A stretch of DNA of 64,000 nt from Flavobacteriaceae bacterium (GTDB taxonomy: Bacteria; Bacteroidota; Bacteroidia; Flavobacteriales; Flavobacteriaceae), in the NCBI GenBank assembly GCA_024643385.1, contig JAHEMZ010000001.1, positions 92,122-156,121 on the forward strand, read 5' to 3'. Positions within the stretch are counted from its first letter, which is position 1, and every line of letters begins with the position of its first letter. Both the position numbers and the translations under genes were made by a program. This document shows positions 56,681 through 64,000 of this stretch, piece after piece. The notes below the pieces were generated by a model, which saw only the letters and a list, made by a program, of their open reading frames with translations, did no database searches and was not told the DNA's origin.

Positions 56681-57832
56681 ATGAAAAGAAGAGGAACCAT
56701 TATTACCCTAGTTGTAATTGTCATATTATTTATTTTAGGAATACGATATATATGGATAAAAGATCGTCAGGACCCAACTGTATATGAGACCGAAATTCCC
56801 ACTGTAGATAATGTCATTAAAAAAACAGTCGCAACAGGCAGTATAGTGCCTAAAGAAGAAGTGCTGATCAAACCAAATGTCTCCGGGATCATTGAAGAGA
56901 TCTTTGTCGTAGCCGGAGATATCATTAAAACAGGAGATTTGATCGCAAGGGTGAAAGTGGTGCCTAATATTAATTCTTTGAACGGTGCCAGAAATAGTAT
57001 TAATGCAGCCCAAACACAGGTTGAAACTGCACGTTTAGCACTCGAAAGTGAAAAGAATATTTACAACCGCCAGAAGGGCTTGTTCGAAAAAGGCGTGATC
57101 AGCGCCAATGAGTTTGATAATGCCCAATTGGCATATAATCAGGCGATGCAACGATTCAATCAGGAAAAAGTAAACCTTACAGGCGCCCAGCAAACCTATG
57201 ATATTGTAAAGACAGGAACCACTCAAGGTTTGGGAGCAATCGCGAACACAGAGATTCGTGCCACGGTGTCGGGAATGGTTTTAGATGTCCCTGTGAAAGT
57301 GGGAAATCAAGTGATCGAATCCAACAATTTTAATGACGGTACCACCATAGCAACTTTGGCTGATGTGGGGAAAATGATTTTTGAAGGAAAGGTAGATGAG
57401 AGTGAAGTTGGAAAGATAGTGGAAAACCTTCCGCTTGAAATTACCGTAGGAGCGATTGAAGACAAAAAATTTGATGCCGTCTTGGACTATATTGCTCCTA
57501 AAGGAATTGAAGAAAATGGAGCCATCCAATTTGAAATAAAGGGAACTTTGGATAAAAGAGACACAACTTTTATACGGGCCGGACTTAGTGCCAATGCTTC
57601 GATCATTCTTGCTCGGGTGGATAGTGTACTTACTATTAAAGAGGCCTTGGTCCAATATGATCCTGAAACAAAAGTACCCTTCGTGGAAGTGGAGGTCGGA
57701 GATCAGAAATTTGAACGTAAGGATATTGAGTTAGGCATTAGTGATGGTATTATCGTGGAAGTGAAGAAAGGTGTTTCGAAGGAAGATAAGATCAAAATAT
57801 GGAATCAGATTAAGGCTCCGCAAATGCAATAG
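56681..57832 (+). CDS. Periplasmic adaptor 1 (HlyD/MacA-type)
   Basis: 383 aa with an N-terminal anchor helix (IITLVVIVILFILGIRYIWI), lipoyl halves (VPKEEVLIKPNVSGIIEEIF; TVSGMVLDVPVKVGNQVI), a coiled hairpin between about 95 and 175, and a beta-barrel/MP domain. MacA-type adaptors link MacB permeases with TolC. It is one of two adaptors in the cluster; the second follows TolC at 59372. Confidence 0.92.
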   Translation: MKRRGTIITLVVIVILFILGIRYIWIKDRQDPTVYETEIPTVDNVIKKTVATGSIVPKEEVLIKPNVSGIIEEIFVVAGDIIKTGDLIARVKVVPNINSLNGARNSINAAQTQVETARLALESEKNIYNRQKGLFEKGVISANEFDNAQLAYNQAMQRFNQEKVNLTGAQQTYDIVKTGTTQGLGAIANTEIRATVSGMVLDVPVKVGNQVIESNNFNDGTTIATLADVGKMIFEGKVDESEVGKIVENLPLEITVGAIEDKKFDAVLDYIAPKGIEENGAIQFEIKGTLDKRDTTFIRAGLSANASIILARVDSVLTIKEALVQYDPETKVPFVEVEVGDQKFERKDIELGISDGIIVEVKKGVSKEDKIKIWNQIKAPQMQ

Positions 57833-57908
57833 TCGCTGTTCTTTTTCTATGAACTCGATTTGTAACATTTTAAACATTTAAAAGACCAATGTGTCAACCT
57901 AAACCATT

Positions 57909-59366
57909 ATGAAAAAGATAGTTTTATTCATTTTATTAATCAGTTCGGGAATTTCAATTCAAGCACAGACAAAGAAATGGACGTTGAGAGAATGTGTAGA
58001 ATACGCACTAGAGAACAACATATCTGTAAAACAAAGTGAGTTGGATCTGGATCTTACGGAAATGGAAAAGAGTGATGCGATTGGAAACTTTTTACCTTCC
58101 CTGAATGGATCTGCCTCAAATGCATGGAATACCGGTTTGACACAGGATGTTACCACCGGCGTTCTGGCAAACCGGACGAATCGTAACTCATCTTACAGTA
58201 TGACACTTGGAATGAATCTTTTTCAAGGATTACGAAATTATAAGATTTACCAACGGTCCGAACTTTCAAAATTGGCTGCCGATTATGGCCTTTCAAAAAT
58301 GAAAGATGATATTTCACTTTTTGTGGCTAATGCATACCTACAGGTGCTAAATAATAAAGCGAATCTGGATGTATTGCAGTCTCAAAATGAGGTCACTCTT
58401 CAACAAATTGAAAGAACCAATGAATTGGTCGACGCCGGAGTTTTACCAAAGGGTGATTTATTGGAAATTCGGGCGACGGATGCCTCAGAGAAACAAAATA
58501 TCGCAATTACCGAGAATGCTGTGCGAATATCATTGATAAGTCTAGCGCAATTACTTCGGATTCAGGATTATGAGAATTTCGACATTGAAGATGAAGGCTA
58601 TGAGATCATTGATGAAGGAATTACCGCAAAAGATATTGCTGAAATTATAGCCTCAGCAAAAGAGAATAGAAGTGAACTGAAGCTTGCGCAGACAAATTAT
58701 GATCTGGCTGAAAAAGATGTGCAAATTTCTAGAACGGCTTATGTCCCAACTTTAAGCGTTTATATGAATTACAACACTCGGGAATCGGATGTTCCAAGTG
58801 GAAGAGAAGTTGAACTTGATCCGGATAATCCGGTGATTGTAGGTGACACTCCCATCGGGGTTCTGGAATCAACTGGGGAATCAGTACTTGGCTTACAGCC
58901 GAATATTTTAAGCGTTACTGAATTGGGCCCTTTACCTTTCTTTGAGCAATTGTATCTCAATGACGGTATTTCCTATGGATTTCAATTAAGAGTACCCATA
59001 TTTAATGGCTTTTCAACCAGAAATACGGTAAAAAGGAGCCTCATTAATGTGAAGAGACAAGAGTATCTTCTGGAACAGACAAAACTGGATATCGAATCTA
59101 ACGTGTATCAAGCATATGTCGATGCAAAAGGGTCTTATAAATCTTTTGAAGCTGCACAGAAAGCGTTGGAATCTCAAGAACTTGCCTATCAATATGCCAA
59201 AGATCGCTACGATGTGGGACTGATTAATGCCTTTGATTTCAGTCAATCGAAAACTAGATACGACAATGCTAAAATCGAAGCCAATAGGTCAAAATATGAT
59301 TATATATTCAAATTAAAGGTTTTGGAGTTGTATTTTGGTGTTCCGGCATCAGAACTTAAGTTTTAA
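57909..59366 (+). CDS. TolC family outer-membrane efflux protein
   Basis: 485 aa with a signal peptide (LFILLISSGISIQAQ), then the two TolC repeats: WTLRECVEYALENNISVKQS at the start and RVPIFNGFSTRNTVKRSLIN in the second half. Trimeric TolC forms the outer-membrane channel for this exporter. A gap of 76 bp to adaptor 1 has no clear terminator, so the transcript probably continues; 5 bp to adaptor 2. Confidence 0.94.
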   Translation: MKKIVLFILLISSGISIQAQTKKWTLRECVEYALENNISVKQSELDLDLTEMEKSDAIGNFLPSLNGSASNAWNTGLTQDVTTGVLANRTNRNSSYSMTLGMNLFQGLRNYKIYQRSELSKLAADYGLSKMKDDISLFVANAYLQVLNNKANLDVLQSQNEVTLQQIERTNELVDAGVLPKGDLLEIRATDASEKQNIAITENAVRISLISLAQLLRIQDYENFDIEDEGYEIIDEGITAKDIAEIIASAKENRSELKLAQTNYDLAEKDVQISRTAYVPTLSVYMNYNTRESDVPSGREVELDPDNPVIVGDTPIGVLESTGESVLGLQPNILSVTELGPLPFFEQLYLNDGISYGFQLRVPIFNGFSTRNTVKRSLINVKRQEYLLEQTKLDIESNVYQAYVDAKGSYKSFEAAQKALESQELAYQYAKDRYDVGLINAFDFSQSKTRYDNAKIEANRSKYDYIFKLKVLELYFGVPASELKF

Positions 59367-59371
59367 CTATC

Positions 59372-60649
59372 ATGAATAAAAAAACTATTACCTGGATTCT
59401 TATCGGTGCCACTTTATTGATCGCACTTTTATTGATTGGAAAAAAGGTTTTCGGAAAGGATAGCAATATAAAGGAAGTAGAAATTGCTGTTATAGAACCT
59501 ATCGATATCATCGAAACTGTTGCAGCTACAGGGAAAATACAGCCCGAAATCGAGGTGATGCTATCTTCCGAGGTTTCCGGAGAGATCATTGATTTACCGG
59601 TCAAGGAAGGACAACAAGTGGAAAAGGGAGATCTCTTAGTGCGGATCAATCCCGATCTGATACAATCTGCCTTGAGCCAGGCACAGGCAGGGCTTCAAAA
59701 TGCTCGCGCCGGATTAGCACAGGCAGTTGCTTCCTTGAAAAATGCAGAATTAAATTATAACCGAAATAAGTCACTATTTGATAAAGGAGTTATTTCCAAA
59801 AGTGAATGGGATCGAATCGTGGCCGACTATGAAATGGCACAGGCCAATAAAGAGGCAGCCTATTTTAATGTGCAGAGCGCCAGTGCCAATGTGAAACAAG
59901 GTCAAGATAATTTAACTCGTACTACTATATATGCTCCCATGTCTGGAACCATTTCCAAACTTTCTGTTGAATTAGGGGAAAGAGTGGTGGGGACGGCTCA
60001 AATGGCAGGAACTGAGATTATCCGAGTAGCAAATCTCGCTAATATGGAGGTAGAAGTGGATGTGAATGAAAATGATATTGTGAAGGTTCAAATAGGCGAT
60101 TCTACGTTGGTCGAGGTGGATGCATATCTGAAGCGACAATTCAATGGTGTTGTAACTGAAATAGCAAATTCTGCAGAGACTACTCTTTCCGCAGATCAAG
60201 TTACCAATTTTAAAGTGAAAGTGCGGATATTAGCAGATTCATATAAAGATTTAACGGAAGGCAAACCAACTTATTTTTCTCCTTTCCGACCCGGAATGAC
60301 AGCCACAGTAGATATTATTACCGAAAAGAAAAAGGGTGTAATCGGTGTGCCTATAAGCGCCGTGGTCATTAAAACTGATACAAGTTCCACCCAGAATAGT
60401 ACTGTTAAGAAAATGGATTCCTCTTCAGACGAGAAGTTTGAATGTGTATTTGTAAAAGAAGGGGAATTTGCGAGATTGAGAGTGATAAAAACAGGAATCC
60501 AAGACGACAGTAATATTGAGATCAAATCGGGTCTTACCGGCAATGAAACGGTTATCACCGGACCTTATAATTTGGTCACTAAAACATTGAAGAACGGCGA
60601 CAAAGTCGCGGAAGAAACTGTTAAGAAAGAAGAAGAAAAGAACGATTAA
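59372..60649 (+). CDS. Periplasmic adaptor 2 (HlyD/RND type)
   Basis: 425 aa: anchor helix (ITWILIGATLLIALLLIG), lipoyl motif (EVMLSSEVSGEIIDLPVKEG; GTISKLSVELGERVVGT), a coiled hairpin, and a beta-barrel with FRPGMTATVDI. It differs clearly from adaptor 1 in sequence and in a longer Ser/Asp/Glu-rich loop (DSSSDEKFECV). Its stop shares one base with the tsaB start. Two adaptors for one ATPase suggest a hetero-adaptor or two alternative assemblies. Confidence 0.92.
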   Translation: MNKKTITWILIGATLLIALLLIGKKVFGKDSNIKEVEIAVIEPIDIIETVAATGKIQPEIEVMLSSEVSGEIIDLPVKEGQQVEKGDLLVRINPDLIQSALSQAQAGLQNARAGLAQAVASLKNAELNYNRNKSLFDKGVISKSEWDRIVADYEMAQANKEAAYFNVQSASANVKQGQDNLTRTTIYAPMSGTISKLSVELGERVVGTAQMAGTEIIRVANLANMEVEVDVNENDIVKVQIGDSTLVEVDAYLKRQFNGVVTEIANSAETTLSADQVTNFKVKVRILADSYKDLTEGKPTYFSPFRPGMTATVDIITEKKKGVIGVPISAVVIKTDTSSTQNSTVKKMDSSSDEKFECVFVKEGEFARLRVIKTGIQDDSNIEIKSGLTGNETVITGPYNLVTKTLKNGDKVAEETVKKEEEKND

Positions 60650-61308
60650 TGGCACGAATTCTATGTTTGGAGACCGCCACGACTAATTGCTCTGTCGCTT
60701 TGGCAGTGGAGGGCATCATTACAGTTATCAAAGAGGATAACAATCAAAGTTATTCGCATGCAGAATTACTGCATGTATTCATAGAAGAGGTCTTAACGGA
60801 AGGAGGTATCGGTTTAAATGAATTGGATGCAATTGCAGTTAGCATGGGCCCCGGTTCATATACGGGCCTGCGCATTGGTGTTTCTGCGGCAAAAGGCTTG
60901 TGCTTTACTTTAGATATTCCGTTGATCGCCATCCCAACCTTGGCGTCACTGGCCCATCAGGTATCTTCAGCCCCCAATTTTATCATACCTCTGTTGGATG
61001 CTCGAAGAATGGAGGTCTATTCAGCAGTCTTTAATGAAGAAAGGGTGCAAATTAGGGAAACGAAGGCTGAAATTATCGTTGAATCAACCTATGATGCATA
61101 CTTGGAAAAGGGAGAAGTGGTCTTCATAGGCAATGGTGTGGAAAAGTTCAAAGAGATCTGCAGACATAAAAATGCTTCATTTTTAGCAGATAACTTGCCT
61201 TCCGCAAGGCAAATGGTTATTTTGGCCGAATCAAAATTTAACAGCGGTACGTTTGAAAACGTTGCGTATTTTGAACCGTATTATTTGAAAGATTTCGTTA
61301 AATCTTAG
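60649..61308 (+). CDS. tsaB: tRNA threonylcarbamoyladenosine biosynthesis protein TsaB
   Basis: 219 aa. ILCLETATTNCSVAL (ASKHA fold phosphate 1) and VSMGPGSYTGLRIGVSAAKG are family signatures; LLDARRMEVYSAVF follows. TsaB is the noncatalytic partner of TsaD in making t6A37 in ANN-decoding tRNAs. It overlaps the exporter operon by one base but is unrelated to it in function; coupling may be merely transcriptional. Confidence 0.95.
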   Translation: MARILCLETATTNCSVALAVEGIITVIKEDNNQSYSHAELLHVFIEEVLTEGGIGLNELDAIAVSMGPGSYTGLRIGVSAAKGLCFTLDIPLIAIPTLASLAHQVSSAPNFIIPLLDARRMEVYSAVFNEERVQIRETKAEIIVESTYDAYLEKGEVVFIGNGVEKFKEICRHKNASFLADNLPSARQMVILAESKFNSGTFENVAYFEPYYLKDFVKS

Positions 61309-61309
61309 T

Positions 61310-62065
61310 TTAAAGACTATTGTAGAAGCGGAATAGGCGAATTAAGTCTTCTTCCTTTTTAACATTGAGATCATTCTTATCAATACATTGGCTTATCTCT
61401 TTCTTTTTGTCATTCATGAGGTCGATGACTTTCTTTTTTGAAGAAGGTACCTCCCGGAAATTACCATTAAAATCAGCAAAAAAGTATTGCTCCTTATCGG
61501 AAAAGGAAGGAGGGACGTCCCTTGTCAATGATGTGGTAGCCATTATACGAGCTTTGAAGGTTTTTATATTCTTTTTATAAAGGGTTCCCTTCGCTCCTAT
61601 AACCAAGATCTGATAATACTGTAGCATATTTGGATCTACATCATTCGGTAAGGCGACAAAAAGAAGTTCTCCCATCTTTATTTTATATTCCGGGGATTTA
61701 ATCACATACTTGGCCTCTTCATCAATAGTGGTCAGGGTTATTTTACCAATAAAAATATCATCATAAACATTATATCGAAGCGCAATATTTTCGGCAAAGA
61801 CTAGGCTGTCTTTGATTATAGATCCAAGTTGAAAATTGTCTTCTAAATAGGGAGAGCCTTTGGTATCCGGTGATAGCTCACCGCTACCATCATTAAAGAC
61901 TGTTCCGTAGGAATTGATCCTTGCGTAGTTTGATGGCGAGGAGGTGGTTAAAATTCCGAATTTCGTTGGCTCCATTGCTTGAGCCCCGTTTAACTTTGAG
62001 GTTTCAAACTGTGCATGAAGCAAATTCATAAAAAATAGCAGAACGACAAATGATAAATATTTCAT
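61310..62065 (-). CDS. Secreted protein of unknown function, paralogue A
   Basis: The start at ATG 62065 gives 251 aa with a signal peptide (KYLSFVVLLFFMNLLHAQ); an upstream start would add 7 residues. It shares with the next gene FNGNFREVPSSKKKVIDLM, SLTRDVPPSFSDKEQYFF and a C-terminal end LFRFYNSL (paralogue: VMYYNTL). Mixed beta/alpha, no catalytic motif seen. Family and function not recognised; the pair probably is periplasmic or surface-exposed. Convergent with tsaB (1 bp between stops). Confidence 0.75.
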   Translation of the reverse strand: MKYLSFVVLLFFMNLLHAQFETSKLNGAQAMEPTKFGILTTSSPSNYARINSYGTVFNDGSGELSPDTKGSPYLEDNFQLGSIIKDSLVFAENIALRYNVYDDIFIGKITLTTIDEEAKYVIKSPEYKIKMGELLFVALPNDVDPNMLQYYQILVIGAKGTLYKKNIKTFKARIMATTSLTRDVPPSFSDKEQYFFADFNGNFREVPSSKKKVIDLMNDKKKEISQCIDKNDLNVKKEEDLIRLFRFYNSL

Positions 62066-62096
62066 GGGTTGTATATTTAAATCCAAACGAAAATAA

Positions 62097-62132
62097 AAAA
62101 ACGATTAACGTTTTTAAGTGTTAATCGTTTTT
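62097..62132 (-). terminator. Terminator between the two paralogues
   Basis: AAAACGATTAAC (62097-62108) pairs with GTTAATCGTTTT (about 62120-62131), with A-runs on its left side (T on the minus strand). It ends the right paralogue's transcript; the left one then needs its own promoter. Confidence 0.75.
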
Positions 62133-62150
62133 AATTGGATGAAATTTTTA

Positions 62151-62843
62151 TTACAAGGTGTTGTAATACATAACGACCTTTTTAAGAGCCCACTCTTTAT
62201 TGACATTAAGTCCCTCTCTTGAAGCATATGCTTTAATTTCCTTTTTCTTGTCCTTAAATAAGTTGAATTTGGAATTTTTAGAACTGGGAAATTCAACATA
62301 TTCTCCGGTTGTTTTGTCAACCAAGTAAAATATTTCTTTTTCCTTATATGTAGAGGGAATAGATCTTGTTAATGAAGTCATTGATTCTGAACCTTCCACA
62401 AATTCTTTTTTAATTTTCTTGTACAAATCAACCTTTTCACCTTCCGCTAAAACGATAAAATATCCTGGTCTGTCAATTCCTTCTTTCGTGCCAGAGAAAA
62501 CGATCAAATTATTCAACAACTTTACATAAATTTCAGGATTTCGTACCATGACTTTAGCGCTCGCATCCGGGGCGTTGACATCGGATTTAACTTCTATTTC
62601 GTCTCTAAAAGCGTTGTAACGCAGTAGAATGCTACTCTCAAGTATCTTTCCGGTTTTGAAGATGGTGCCACTTACAAATTCTTTATTCTCATAAGCCGAT
62701 CCGGCGTAATGTACTTCTTCTGGTTTGAAGGTAATTGATCTGTTGGTAAGGAATTGATCAGTGATTACTGCTTCTTTACTATTTTGGGCAGATAGGCCGG
62801 TGATGGTTAAAATAAAAAAAAAGGATGCGAAAACTTGTCTCAT
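62151..62843 (-). CDS. Secreted protein of unknown function, paralogue B
   Basis: 230 aa with a signal peptide (VFASFFFILTITGLSAQ). The C-terminal half matches paralogue A: SMTSLTRSIPSTYKEKEIFY, VDKTTGEYVEFPSSKNSKFN, LFKDKKKEIKAYASREGLNV. The N-terminal half has strands with ILLRYNAFRDEIEV (paralogue A: ALRYNVYDDIFIG). The layout suggests a small beta-sandwich plus a helical tail. No function recognised; tandem duplication seems recent enough to leave shared motifs but not high identity. Confidence 0.75.
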   Translation of the reverse strand: MRQVFASFFFILTITGLSAQNSKEAVITDQFLTNRSITFKPEEVHYAGSAYENKEFVSGTIFKTGKILESSILLRYNAFRDEIEVKSDVNAPDASAKVMVRNPEIYVKLLNNLIVFSGTKEGIDRPGYFIVLAEGEKVDLYKKIKKEFVEGSESMTSLTRSIPSTYKEKEIFYLVDKTTGEYVEFPSSKNSKFNLFKDKKKEIKAYASREGLNVNKEWALKKVVMYYNTL

Positions 62844-63017
62844 AATTTAAATTTGGTTTCTGATTATTTGGTAAAAGGTTGAAACGGTTGCCTGAAATGT
62901 TAAATTCCGTTTTGGCCCCAAAATCATTTTTTAAACGGAAGCTGCGAATATAATAATTGCTGTTCGGCATTAATGTTAAAAAAATGGCAAAGTAATCTTA
63001 AAATAAATATTCTTTTA

Positions 63018-64000
63018 TTATTTCAAGAGCACTAAGGCATCCTTCACGGTAGCCACAGGTAATTTGCAAGTGTTGTTCACACAAACATATATTAAAGTTC
63101 GTTGTTCTATGTATCTTCCTCTCAACAAAGGGAGCGTATCGTTGCTTTTGCCCCCGGCAATTAAGATATTGGGGAGGTAAGTTTTATTGATCTCTTGAAT
63201 CTTTGGAAGAGCTTCTTGTCCAACGACCACCACTTCATAGTAACTGGATTGATAATTTGTCAAAAGATCGATCCAATTGGAAAAACTAATGGGATACTTT
63301 TCCATTTCAGGTTGAACATTTTTTAACATTTGGAGCGCAGTCTCTCCATATAGCTGATTATCAAAATGATGCGCTAATCGGAAAAGATTTTTGGCCAAGA
63401 CGGAGTTGGAGGAAGGGATAACGTTATCTCGGTAATCAATATTACGAGCAATGATCGCTGCATCTTCAGAAGATGTAAAGTAGAACATGTGCTTTTCCGA
63501 ATCAAAAAATTTATCAAAGGTGAATTCCGCCAATTGGTCCGCTTTTAATAGCCACTCCTTGTCTAGAGTTACTTCATATAACCCTATAAATGCATCAATA
63601 ACCGAGGAATAATCTTCTAAATAACCATTGATATTGCTTTTACCTTCTTTATAGGTATGATATAAAGACCCATCCTTTTTTATTTGTTTCGACTTGATAA
63701 AATTTCCGTTTTTCAGTGCGACGTTCAAGTATTCTTTATCCTGAAATGTTTTGTAGGCGTCCACATATCCTTTGATCATAAGCGCATTCCAAGATGTCAA
63801 TGTCTTATCATCTAAACGAGGTTTTTCTCTTTTGTTTCTAAAATTGGACAAGAGGGATTTCCAATCCTTGGTCTTCTCTTCTAATTGCTGCATGGAAATT
63901 CCAAATTCAATGGCGATATCGTTGTCGCTTTTTGTGCGAATTAGCACATATTTATTTTCCTCATCCCATTTTCCATATTCATTTACATTATAATAGGCCT
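63018..64000 (-). CDS. DUF255/YyaL-like thioredoxin-domain protein (partial, N-terminus beyond window)
   Basis: The frame is open from the stop at 63018 to the right window edge and reads YNVNEYGKWDEENKYVLIRT at its beginning, so the start and the N-terminal thioredoxin domain are missing. The visible part is the (alpha/alpha)6-barrel like region of the YyaL/SPATA20 family: DDKTLTSWNALMIKGYVDAY, NGYLEDYSSVIDAFIGLYEV, RDNVIPSSNSVLAKNLFRLA. The Cys in the tail (VCVNNTCKLPV) is conserved. Function not established; a thiol or sugar-processing role is guessed in the literature. A GTG at 63947 is an internal codon, not the start. Confidence 0.85.
   Translation of the reverse strand, partial: AYYNVNEYGKWDEENKYVLIRTKSDNDIAIEFGISMQQLEEKTKDWKSLLSNFRNKREKPRLDDKTLTSWNALMIKGYVDAYKTFQDKEYLNVALKNGNFIKSKQIKKDGSLYHTYKEGKSNINGYLEDYSSVIDAFIGLYEVTLDKEWLLKADQLAEFTFDKFFDSEKHMFYFTSSEDAAIIARNIDYRDNVIPSSNSVLAKNLFRLAHHFDNQLYGETALQMLKNVQPEMEKYPISFSNWIDLLTNYQSSYYEVVVVGQEALPKIQEINKTYLPNILIAGGKSNDTLPLLRGRYIEQRTLIYVCVNNTCKLPVATVKDALVLLK

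Noticed and set aside
63945..63947. GTG start for the DUF255 protein
   Set aside because: The frame stays open to the window edge with family-like residues, so the true start lies outside the window.
1..64000. CRISPR array, rRNA operon, prophage
   Set aside because: No regularly spaced 25-40 bp repeats, no rRNA-like stretch and no phage structural genes were found by reading.

Overview
The window looks like chromosome of a marine-type member of the Flavobacteriaceae (Bacteroidota). The evidence is: promoters of the TTTG-N19-TAnnTTTG type, no Shine-Dalgarno reliance, the gliding/type IX secretion protein SprA and a RemB-like protein, an alternative complex III (Act) operon feeding a caa3/aa3-type oxidase, DUF2723 and DUF6090 proteins, and an AT-rich but not extreme base composition. 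I did no database search; every assignment comes from reading motifs and family resemblance.

Layout. 1-2946 is a truncated DUF2723 membrane protein (minus strand). It is followed by a tRNA-Gln(TTG) whose 3' end and terminator are duplicated 131 bp downstream. About 3.2-8.5 kb is an accessory island: three DUF6090 membrane proteins with near-identical N-terminal anchors but divergent tails, and one secreted esterase-like hydrolase. All four are on the minus strand. They are separated by imperfect palindromes that resemble integron attC sites and flanked by two gene-free stretches full of dispersed repeats. A universal stress protein (8.5-9.4 kb) closes the island.

9.5-14.0 kb is the classic rimP-nusA-infB operon, preceded by a terminator-like leader hairpin. 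A SPOR protein is convergent to it. 14.7-26.3 kb is a single respiratory block, actA-actB-actC-actD-actE-actF-coxB-coxA: quinol to cytochrome c to oxygen electron transfer. 26.4-31.5 kb holds ruvB, queG, a malic enzyme-phosphotransacetylase fusion and ruvA. 31.5-40.3 kb holds sprA, gcvH, a VanZ-like protein and a TonB-like protein.

40.4-44.8 kb is signalling: a TPR hybrid histidine kinase, a receiver-only regulator and an Hpt protein in one minus-strand operon (a full phosphorelay), divergent from a LytTR response regulator. Next come a RemB-like surface/gliding protein and a convergent secreted metallo-beta-lactamase-fold hydrolase. 48.2-53.3 kb is the second respiratory locus: heme O synthase, two subunit III proteins, subunit IV, a degenerate SCO-like protein, a true SCO copper chaperone, DUF420 and a tiny CxxC membrane protein. 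It supplies the missing subunits and assembly factors for the coxBA genes 22 kb away.

53.4-60.6 kb is a MacAB-TolC-like exporter with one ATPase, two different permeases, two different adaptors and one TolC. tsaB follows, then two tandem secreted paralogues of unknown function and the 3' part of a DUF255 (YyaL-like) protein cut by the window end.

The least ordinary part is the 3.1-8.5 kb island. No integrase, transposase, CRISPR array or rRNA gene is visible in the window.
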